From: Geopsychrobacter sp.
GTDB lineage: Bacteria > Desulfobacterota > Desulfuromonadia > Desulfuromonadales > Geopsychrobacteraceae
Assembly (NCBI GenBank): GCA_030620915.1
Contig: JAUXIR010000041.1
Span: forward strand, 1-8,938
Length of the DNA stretch: 8,938 nucleotides
Reading direction: 5' to 3'
A model generated the notes under the pieces. The model was given only the letters and a program-made list of their open reading frames with translations, searched no databases and had not been told where the DNA came from. This document shows positions 1-5,776 of the stretch, piece after piece; position 1 is the stretch's first letter, and each line of letters opens with the position of its first letter. A program made the translations under genes and the position numbers.

Positions 1-728
1 TCCCGGCAGATGGTTTTCGTCAGGTCGGTTTTAATCTGATCAAGATTCCGGCGGAAGAGACGGCTAAGCCAGGGAAACGTTCCGGTGTCTGGGGTGAAAT
101 CAGCTTTCAGGGCCAACCCCTTGAGCGGACCTATCTCTATGTTTACAAGTCGACCGAAAATGATTTCAAGGGACCTGCCTGGTTTATTCAGCCGGTTGAG
201 AAGGGCAGGTTTCGCATGTCTTTGCCGCCGGGTGATTATTGGCTGTTGGCGCGTAAGCGCATGAAGGGCGGTCAGTATGGCCCGATCGAAATTGGTGATT
301 ATTTCAACTTCTATTACGGAAATCCGCTGCATATCGAAAAGAATGAGTTGAAGAACATTCAGCTCGAAACCATCACTCGCCTGTCGATGCTGGAAGAGGA
401 CCCCGATGCGGTTTTCGCGGGGATTACGGGCTCGGTTTTTGGCCCGGGCGCACTGCCGGCCGTGGGGGTGAGGGTCTTTGCCTATCGCAGTGCAACCATG
501 ACCGGCACGCCGGCTTATATCTCCGCAACCACTGATGAAGATGGCCGTTTCAGCCTTCCAATGCCTGAAAGCGGGGCTTACTGGTTGCTGGCCCGTGAGG
601 CCATCGGCGGCCCGGCGGCAACGGGTGAGTTGTATGGCAAACTGCAGAGTGCTGAAAATGCGGGTATCAGGTTGTCCGCGCAACAGATGAGTCGGGAGGT
701 CAGGATCGATGTTAGTCCGCACCCTTAA
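1..728 (+). CDS. Carboxypeptidase-regulatory-like (CRD) domain protein, 3' part
   Basis: The reading frame is open from the left edge (first full codon at 3), so the gene starts outside the window; the internal ATG at 216 falls inside a domain and is not the true start. The visible ~241 residues hold two beta-sandwich modules of the CRD/prealbumin-like type. The first runs from GVWGEISFQGQPL to about the NPLHI motif. The second begins at GITGSVFGPG and contains a DEDGRFSL turn. Both have the typical 'DG-R-F ... P-Y-W-L-L-A-R' pattern (YWLLARKR and YWLLARE). The protein is a clear paralogue of the one at 2058-3092: YWLLARKR/YFLVARKR, GNPLHI/GNPISL and GELYG/GELFG align in order. The missing N-terminus probably holds a signal peptide and a further module. 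CRD folds usually serve structure or ligand binding in exported proteins; no catalytic residues are seen. The 3' end overlaps the next gene by 20 bases. The domain call is firm; the function is unknown. Confidence 0.8.
   Translation, partial: PADGFRQVGFNLIKIPAEETAKPGKRSGVWGEISFQGQPLERTYLYVYKSTENDFKGPAWFIQPVEKGRFRMSLPPGDYWLLARKRMKGGQYGPIEIGDYFNFYYGNPLHIEKNELKNIQLETITRLSMLEEDPDAVFAGITGSVFGPGALPAVGVRVFAYRSATMTGTPAYISATTDEDGRFSLPMPESGAYWLLAREAIGGPAATGELYGKLQSAENAGIRLSAQQMSREVRIDVSPHP
694..700 (+). promoter_or_regulatory. Ribosome binding site for the first beta-helix gene
   Basis: GGGAGGT lies 8 bases before the ATG at 709, inside the end of the upstream gene. It supports the 709 start, which begins a good signal peptide, even though this forces a 20-base overlap with the preceding frame. 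Confidence 0.7.
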
Positions 729-2061
729 GCTTTTGGTTGGACTCCTTTTTGTGCCATTTCTGCTCCAGGCCGAGTCGCTGAAAATCGAACAGGAGATCGA
801 GTGGCAAGGCCTGGTTGAGATGACGGACTCGGTGCAGGTTACCGCAAGCGGGATTCTGCGTATAGCCGCCGGGACAAGGGTCAAGGTTCTTGACCCCTCT
901 CATGGGATTTCGGTTCAGGGGCAACTCCTGATTGAGGGAACGCCGGAGGAACCGGTTATTTTTGATACCGTCACGGGTTGGCAAGGGATCAGCTTTGTTG
1001 AAGCCGCGCCCGGAAGTCGAATTGTCCAGGCAAGGTTCAGTGATTGCGCTCAGGCCTTGGGCATTATTGCGACTTCGCCCCTGATCAGCGGCAGCCGGTT
1101 TAGCAACTGCGAGGCGGCGGTCAAGTTGCTGCGCGAATCGAGTGCAGAGTTACGTGACAACAAGTTCGTGGAGATCGGTCTCGGCTTGGGGATTGAGATG
1201 CGTTCCTCACCCAGGGTCGTGGGTAACAGTTTTACGGGGCACAAGAAGAGCGGTATCACTGCCTCTAACAACAGTCGTGGCCTGATTGACAATAACCGGT
1301 GTGAGAAGAATGAACAGGGGGTCGGACTGCTGCAGCAGTATCCGGACAGAATACGCAAAAACAGCTTCATCGAGAATCGGGTCGGGCTTTACTGTTACCA
1401 GACGCAGAATACCCCGCTGATCGAAGATAATCTTTTTCGTCAGAACGAATATGGTTTGGTGAACTTTTCTTTCTCGTTCCCGGCGGTCAGGAATAACCGT
1501 TTCATTGCGAACAAGACCGCGCTGCAGAACGATCAGTTCGGCTCGGCTCTGGTCGAAAATAATCTGTTTGAACGGAATGACACCGCAATCTATAACAATC
1601 GCAAGTCGAATCCCAAGATCCGTATGAACAGTTTTTCTGGCAATAAACTGGGACTATTCGTCGATTACTCCTCCTACCCCCTGGTGCGTCAGAATAATTT
1701 CGAAAAGACCGGAGAGGGCGCTCGGCTTGGCATTTATCAAAGCGCGGATTGGGAGAAGCGCTCGGGTTCCAAGCAGCTTGTGATGAAACAGGCCCGGGAA
1801 CGTGGCAGTAAAAACACCATGCTTGGTCAGGCACCGACGAAATATACCGATATCGTTGATCTGTCTGAGAATTGGTGGGGAGAGAATACCGCTAAACTCA
1901 ATTCGGCCCTGTCTGATCAAAATTTGAGCTTTTTTTACGATCGCAAGGACAAGCCGACAGTCATCTACGAGGGCTTCGGCCCGGACAGTTATCGTCTCGA
2001 TGAGATCCGTTTTCAGCCGGTGCTGGTAGCGCCGGTAGCCGGGACCGGACCCGTTCGATGA
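709..2061 (+). CDS. Exported right-handed parallel beta-helix (NosD/PbH1-type) protein
   Basis: 450 residues. An N-terminal signal peptide (basic R4/K7, hydrophobic 8-19, LQA cut site near residue 21) predicts export. Residues ~30-100 form the cap region common to these proteins (IEWQGLVEM, then G-L-I-A-GT and an 'EGTPEEPVIF' segment). From ~105 to 335 there is a very regular solenoid. The aromatic of an N-x-F signature recurs at F110, F131, F153, F175, C198, F220, F243, F265, F287, F309 and F331, that is every 21-23 residues. The Asn two residues before most of them suggests an asparagine ladder. An NWWG motif (388-391) closes the helix and a Pro/Val-rich tail follows. The fold is that of NosD and surface beta-solenoids (binding, scaffold or carbohydrate-active). 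No pectate-lyase-type catalytic set is obvious. The stop overlaps the next start (ATGA). Fold confident, role unknown. Confidence 0.88.
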   Translation: MLVRTLKLLVGLLFVPFLLQAESLKIEQEIEWQGLVEMTDSVQVTASGILRIAAGTRVKVLDPSHGISVQGQLLIEGTPEEPVIFDTVTGWQGISFVEAAPGSRIVQARFSDCAQALGIIATSPLISGSRFSNCEAAVKLLRESSAELRDNKFVEIGLGLGIEMRSSPRVVGNSFTGHKKSGITASNNSRGLIDNNRCEKNEQGVGLLQQYPDRIRKNSFIENRVGLYCYQTQNTPLIEDNLFRQNEYGLVNFSFSFPAVRNNRFIANKTALQNDQFGSALVENNLFERNDTAIYNNRKSNPKIRMNSFSGNKLGLFVDYSSYPLVRQNNFEKTGEGARLGIYQSADWEKRSGSKQLVMKQARERGSKNTMLGQAPTKYTDIVDLSENWWGENTAKLNSALSDQNLSFFYDRKDKPTVIYEGFGPDSYRLDEIRFQPVLVAPVAGTGPVR

Positions 2062-3092
2062 GATATGCCTTTGTCCTCTTGATTCTTCTCGGCTGTGTCT
2101 CATCTGCCTTTTCAGCTCAAGTCAAGGGGCGAGTCGTGTTGGGAGATCAGCCTCTCAAGGGCATGCTGGTCCGAGCCTATACCGACCTGAACCCGTCAGC
2201 CGATCCAATCGCGGAATCGGCCATGACTCAGGCTGATGGTCTGTTCCAGCTTGACGTGCCTGCAGGGTTTGTCGCCCTTTATGCCAGTTCAGCAGACGGA
2301 CGTTACTTCGCCTTCTGTGGCCGCAACCCACTTTTTGTGCAGGATGATTCGCTCTGGGCCGGGCTGCAGGCGGTTGAGGCCTCTGCGGCAGTCACATCAC
2401 CCTATGCCGATGACTACAGTGCCGCCCTCGAAGGGGTCGTGACCCTCGGTGGCAGGCCACTTTCAAATGCCCATGTTTCTCTCTACCTTGATGTCGCCGA
2501 CGACCTCAAGGGCCAGGGGTATCGTCTTTCGGCACCAACGGCTGAAGATGGCTCTTTTGTGTTTGACGGCCTGCCGGAGACCGATTATTTTCTGGTCGCG
2601 CGTAAGCGTCAAAATGCTGCGCGGGTCGGACCCCTGGCCGAAGGGGATATGTTGGGCGTTTATGCGGGGAATCCGATCTCCCTCAAGGCAGGGATAACGA
2701 CGAAAGTCGGACTGCCGATGGTTGTCCGTCAGCCGAGTGAGCAAGGGCCGAGCCTGCCGGATCGCCCGGGATCGAATACTCTGACCGGACACATCCTTGA
2801 TCGCTCGGGACAACCGCGTGCCGGGTTGCATGTTTTTGCTTATACCGATCCGGTCATTGGTCATCAACGTCCCGCCGCTTTAAGTTCGAAGACTGCAGCC
2901 GATGGCCGTTTTGAAATCAGTTTTCGTCAACCTGGGATCTACTATATTGGTGCTCGTCAGGCCTATGGTGATTCGCCGGCACCGGGTGAGCTCTTTGGCC
3001 TCTACGAGGGGCGCGCCGACCACGGACTGACGATTGTTCCCGGAAGTAACGATCCCATTGAAATTCATGTTGTACCCATCAGCCTGGACTAA
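2058..3092 (+). CDS. Exported three-module carboxypeptidase-regulatory-like protein
   Basis: 344 residues. The N-terminus MRYAFVLLILLGC is a short signal sequence. It could be a lipoprotein signal (LLGC, C13) or be cut by signal peptidase I at AFSA-Q; the sequence does not settle this. Three CRD-like beta-sandwich modules follow: one beginning near QVKGRVVLGDQPL, one near LEGVVTLGGRPL, and one near LTGHILDRSGQPR. Each has an 'A/E-DG-x-F' turn and a Y-x-x-x-A strand (YFLVARKR, YYIGARQ). The last two modules match the gene at 1-728 module by module. An 11-base identity (GCGCGTAAGCG at 249-259 and 2598-2608) marks the shared core. The ATG sits in ATGA with the upstream stop and has no good ribosome site, so translation is probably coupled. 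Likely an envelope structural or binding protein acting with the beta-helix protein. The ligand cannot be read from the sequence. Confidence 0.85.
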   Translation: MRYAFVLLILLGCVSSAFSAQVKGRVVLGDQPLKGMLVRAYTDLNPSADPIAESAMTQADGLFQLDVPAGFVALYASSADGRYFAFCGRNPLFVQDDSLWAGLQAVEASAAVTSPYADDYSAALEGVVTLGGRPLSNAHVSLYLDVADDLKGQGYRLSAPTAEDGSFVFDGLPETDYFLVARKRQNAARVGPLAEGDMLGVYAGNPISLKAGITTKVGLPMVVRQPSEQGPSLPDRPGSNTLTGHILDRSGQPRAGLHVFAYTDPVIGHQRPAALSSKTAADGRFEISFRQPGIYYIGARQAYGDSPAPGELFGLYEGRADHGLTIVPGSNDPIEIHVVPISLD

Positions 3093-3094
3093 AA

Positions 3095-3100
3095 AAGGAA
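3095..3100 (+). promoter_or_regulatory. Ribosome binding site for the DUF3467 gene
   Basis: AAGGAA lies 4 bases before ATG 3105 and 7 bases before ATG 3108. The two ATGs are in tandem, so the second is an equally good or better start; the products differ by one Met. Confidence 0.6.
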
Positions 3101-3104
3101 ATAG

Positions 3105-3407
3105 ATGATGTCAGACCCCAAAAAACAACCTTCGCTGGAGATCCAACTCGATAATGATGTCGCTCAGGGGACCTACGTGAATCTGGCAGTGGTTAACCAT
3201 ACCGATGCCGAGGTCACCCTCGATTTTATTTATGTCCAGCCCCAGGAGTTGAAGGGGAAGGTTCGCTCGCGGATTATCGTTTCGCCACGCCATGCCAAAC
3301 GTCTTCTGCATGCCTTGAAGGAGAATATCGAACGTTATGAGCAGGCCTTCGGTGAAATTCCGCTGGAGGTGCGCCGCGAACCGACTGAAGTCACGCCATA
3401 CCACTAA
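3105..3407 (+). CDS. DUF3467 family protein
   Basis: 100 residues, the usual size for the family. The DUF3467 pattern is visible throughout: an N-terminal 'Q-L-D-N-D-V-A-Q-G-TYVNLAVVNHT' strand, then 'LDFIYVQP', 'RSRIIVSPRHAKRLL' and 'ALKENIERYEQAFGEI'. It has no signal peptide or membrane segment, so it is the only predicted cytoplasmic product of the block. The family has no established biochemical role that I can assign. Its presence between genes for exported proteins suggests a cytoplasmic assembly, chaperone or regulatory task for the system; this is inference from position only. Its stop and the next start share one base (TAATG). The family assignment is strong, the function open. Confidence 0.88.
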   Translation: MMSDPKKQPSLEIQLDNDVAQGTYVNLAVVNHTDAEVTLDFIYVQPQELKGKVRSRIIVSPRHAKRLLHALKENIERYEQAFGEIPLEVRREPTEVTPYH

Positions 3408-4255
3408 TGATAGCGTTGCTGTCGATCCTCTCTCTGTTGCTGTTCACTTCCTGTATCCCCTTGCAGATATCCGAAGTGAGCGATCTGGTTATTTCGGACC
3501 AACAGGTTTGGCAGGGTGAGGTACGGATCAAGGGGGTGGTACGGGTGACCCGTGAGGGGAGCTTGACTCTGCTGCCCGGGACAAAACTTGTTTTCTCTAG
3601 GATTGACCGTGATGCTGATGGCATCGGGGATGCTGAACTCTTTGTCGAGGGTGAATTTGTGGCGCGCGGCACTGCAGACCGGCCGATCCTGCTGACCAGT
3701 GCGGCAACAAATCCGCAGCCTGGGGACTGGAAGTTTCTTTATTTGGATTACGCGCGCAAGGCTGAAATAGAATATCTGATCTCTGAGTATGCCTATAGTG
3801 GGGTGCAGGTGCATTTCTGCCGGGCCCAGATCAGTTTCAGTGAGTTTCGATATAATATTGATGGTGTGCGCTTTTCTACCGCGAATATCAGCCTGAAAGA
3901 GAGCTACCTGCATCATAACCGGCATGGAATTCGCTACGAAGAAAGGGGGGGCAGGGGGCTTGTGCAACGGAACCGGATCAGCGACAATCGGATTGGTATT
4001 TTTGCCGTGACTCGTGGTGAAGGCCGGACCCTCTTCGAACTGAACGATATTATTGACAATGAACCCTATCAGGTGAAGATGGGGCTACAGCAGACAACTG
4101 CACTTGATTTCCCACGCAACTGGTGGGGAGATGACAAGGGTTTGTCGGCGGAGACAGTTTTTGATCAACGTAGAGACCGGTCGCTCGGACGTGTGACGGG
4201 TACAGACCCTCTTGATCGCCCGATTAATGCGACCCGACAAATCGAAGGAGATTAA
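3407..4255 (+). CDS. Second exported beta-helix protein, probable lipoprotein with a Ca-type loop
   Basis: 282 residues. The N-terminus MIALLSILSLLLFTSC is hydrophobic and ends in a lipobox-like LFTSC (C16), so a lipoprotein is likely, although the n-region lacks a basic residue. The cap region parallels that of the larger beta-helix protein: VWQGEVRIKG, a GSLTLLPGT turn, and 'VEG...RGTADRPILL'. Between these lies an acidic insert, D67-x-D69-x-D71-G-x-G-D75-x-E77, resembling calcium-binding loops of thrombospondin-3 or EF-hand-like type. Residues ~115-225 form irregular beta-helix coils (SFSEFRYNIDGV, ESYLHHNRHGI, QRNRISDNRIGI, ELNDIIDNE). An NWWG motif (238-241) ends the helix, as in the paralogue. 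Translation probably couples to the DUF3467 gene (TAATG, no clear ribosome site). The substrate or partner is unknown. Annotators may call it NosD-like, but no nos genes are present. Confidence 0.82.
   Translation: MIALLSILSLLLFTSCIPLQISEVSDLVISDQQVWQGEVRIKGVVRVTREGSLTLLPGTKLVFSRIDRDADGIGDAELFVEGEFVARGTADRPILLTSAATNPQPGDWKFLYLDYARKAEIEYLISEYAYSGVQVHFCRAQISFSEFRYNIDGVRFSTANISLKESYLHHNRHGIRYEERGGRGLVQRNRISDNRIGIFAVTRGEGRTLFELNDIIDNEPYQVKMGLQQTTALDFPRNWWGDDKGLSAETVFDQRRDRSLGRVTGTDPLDRPINATRQIEGD
4245..4250 (+). promoter_or_regulatory. Ribosome binding site for the one-lobe binding protein gene
   Basis: AAGGAG lies 8 bases before the first ATG (4259) and inside the last codons of the upstream gene. 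It is the strongest ribosome site in the block. A second in-frame ATG follows at 4262. Confidence 0.7.
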
Positions 4256-4258
4256 CCG

Positions 4259-4855
4259 ATGATGAAAGTTCTGCGGCCTGTTCCTGTTTTACTACTGCTG
4301 ATTCTCTGTGTTGCCAACATGGCTTTTTCTTGTGTCGGCAAGTCGCTCGAGATCGGCACGACCGGCTCGGTGCAACAAGAGGTGTTGGCCAATATCATTG
4401 CTGAACTGATCGGTGAACGAACCGGGACCACGGTCAAGGTTGTTCCGTTCAACAGCAGTGACGAAGCGCATGCTGCGCTGCTCAAGGCTGACATCGATAT
4501 GTATGTTGAATATACCGGCGTGGGTCAGACGGTGATTCTGCAGGCCCAACCCCTGGCCGACGCTGACGAACTCTACAAGGCGGTCAAGGACCGATACAAT
4601 CAAGAACTTAATCTGATCTGGCTCAAGCCATTCGGTTTTGACGCGGCTCAGAGTCTCGGTGTGACTCTGCCGGCAGAAGCGGCACCGGTTGTGCGCAAGG
4701 ATACGCTTAAAAAGTTTCCGGCGCTGGCACGCCTGATTAATAAGCTGGGGGGCAAGATCGACCAGCAGACCATTGCTTTATTGGAAAAAGAAGCCTCCGG
4801 CGGACAATCTAAGCAGGTTGCCCATGGTTTCCTCAAGAATAATCGTTTGATTTAG
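4259..4855 (+). CDS. Shortened OsmF/OpuCC-type (glycine betaine/choline) substrate-binding protein
   Basis: 198 residues, against roughly 270-310 for the family. A signal sequence (residues 1-24, basic K3/R6) ends in a lipobox-like MAFSC (C25). Residues 30-126 match the first part of an osmoprotectant-binding protein: 'IGTTGSVQQEVLANIIAEL', then 'KADIDMYVEYTG' (Y85 in the EYTG motif that normally contributes to the ligand cage), then 'LNLIWLKPFGF'. The chain then jumps directly to the C-terminal segment, 'AEAAPVVRKDTLKKFPALARLINKLGGKID' to the end. The second lobe, about 90-100 residues normally inserted between these parts, is absent. There is no frameshift or stop at the junction, so it looks like a clean in-frame loss. 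No permease or ATPase genes are nearby. A transport role is doubtful; a ligand sensor or accessory subunit is possible. Homology is clear, function uncertain. Confidence 0.8.
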   Translation: MMKVLRPVPVLLLLILCVANMAFSCVGKSLEIGTTGSVQQEVLANIIAELIGERTGTTVKVVPFNSSDEAHAALLKADIDMYVEYTGVGQTVILQAQPLADADELYKAVKDRYNQELNLIWLKPFGFDAAQSLGVTLPAEAAPVVRKDTLKKFPALARLINKLGGKIDQQTIALLEKEASGGQSKQVAHGFLKNNRLI

Positions 4856-4864
4856 GTCGCATCG

Positions 4865-5776
4865 ATGCTCGACCGTCGCCAGTTTATTCGTAACAGCCTC
4901 CAGAGTGCTTGCGCTGCGGGCGTGGCAGGTGTCGTGCCGCAACTGCTGTTGCCTCCGGCAGCCAGTGCGGCTCAGGATGCCGTTCTTGCGGTACGTCAGG
5001 GCAAGGAGATCCCGCGGTTGGTGCGCGAGACGCTTGCGGCATTCGGGGGCATGGAGCGTTTTGTTCACCCGGGCGAAACGGTTGTGGTCAAGCCGAATAT
5101 AGGTTGGGATCGTGCGGTAGAGCTGGCAGCGAATACCCACCCACTGGTCGTGCAGACGGTCGTGCAGCTCTGTCTGGAAGCCGGTGCCAAAAAAATTCAG
5201 ATCTTCGATCGAACCTGTAATGATCCGCGCCGCTGCTATGTGAGTAGCGGCATACAGTCGGCGGTTGAACAGATTGATTCAAAGAGGGTCGAGATCGTTC
5301 ATATGGATCGCCGGGCCTACAAAGAACTCGAAATTTCCGACGGCAAGGCACTCAACCGTTGGTCCTTCTACCTGCCAGCCCTCGAGGCTGATCGTCTGAT
5401 CAACCTGCCGATTGCCAAACATCACTCAATCACGACCCTGACCCTCGGCATGAAAAACCTGATGGGCGTCATCGGTGGGAATCGTGGGATGTTACACCGC
5501 AAGATCGCCGAATCTCTGGCCGATATCAATACGGTCATCCATTCAGATTTAACCCTGATCGATGCAACGCGAATTCTGGTCGCTAATGGCCCGCAAGGGG
5601 GACGCCTCGAGGATGTCGAGGTACGCAATACCCTGATCGCTTCGCCGCAAATTGTCACGGCCGATGCCTATGCCGCGACCCTGTTCGGGTTTCAACCGCA
5701 ACAGATCGAAACCATTGTCGCCGGTCATCAAAGAGGCCTGGGTGAGATCGACCTGAGCCGGGTAAAGCAACTCTGA
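4865..5776 (+). CDS. Tat-exported DUF362 domain protein
   Basis: 303 residues. It begins with a twin-arginine signal: DRRQFIR (R4-R5), a hydrophobic stretch rich in Ala/Val, and a cut site near ASA (33-35). Export in a folded, cofactor-bearing state is therefore predicted. The rest is a DUF362 domain: VVVKPNIG (73-80), NTHP (90-93), LCLEAGAKKIQIFD (102-115), INLPIAKHH (179-187), LGMKNLMGVIGG (194-205) and a late 'PQIVTADAYA' strand (261-270). The mature part has three Cys (C103, C118, C124); the C118/C124 pair is a possible metal or disulfide site. It lacks the C-terminal ferredoxin domain that some DUF362 proteins carry. Such clusters might be supplied by the polyferredoxin encoded next, whose start overlaps this stop by one base (TGATG). 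The 4865 ATG has only a weak AGGT site but starts exactly at the Tat signal. The enzymatic role is not established. Confidence 0.88.
   Translation: MLDRRQFIRNSLQSACAAGVAGVVPQLLLPPAASAAQDAVLAVRQGKEIPRLVRETLAAFGGMERFVHPGETVVVKPNIGWDRAVELAANTHPLVVQTVVQLCLEAGAKKIQIFDRTCNDPRRCYVSSGIQSAVEQIDSKRVEIVHMDRRAYKELEISDGKALNRWSFYLPALEADRLINLPIAKHHSITTLTLGMKNLMGVIGGNRGMLHRKIAESLADINTVIHSDLTLIDATRILVANGPQGGRLEDVEVRNTLIASPQIVTADAYAATLFGFQPQQIETIVAGHQRGLGEIDLSRVKQL

Noticed and set aside
216..728. A separate gene starting at ATG 216
   Set aside because: The same frame is open to the left edge, and the preceding residues complete a CRD module that the paralogue at 2058-3092 also has.
3945..3951. A run of seven G in the second beta-helix gene as a phase-variation site
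   Set aside because: Seven G with an intact frame is short for slippage switching, and similar seven-base T runs occur in other genes of the block (near 1930 and 6312).
3404..3967. A 187-codon open frame on the minus strand opposite the second beta-helix gene
   Set aside because: Its product is low in recognisable structure and has no family match that I can see; the plus-strand gene has signal sequence, domain order and coupling. The same holds for the other long antisense frames at 1654-2103, 2463-2867 and 4778-5140.
709..4255. A nitrous-oxide reductase (nos) locus, because of NosD-like proteins and a NapH-type protein
   Set aside because: No nosZ, nosR, nosF, nosY or nosL is present, and the beta-helix similarity is to the fold in general.
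4259..4855. A functional glycine betaine ABC transporter
   Set aside because: The binding protein lacks one lobe, and no permease or ATPase genes flank it.
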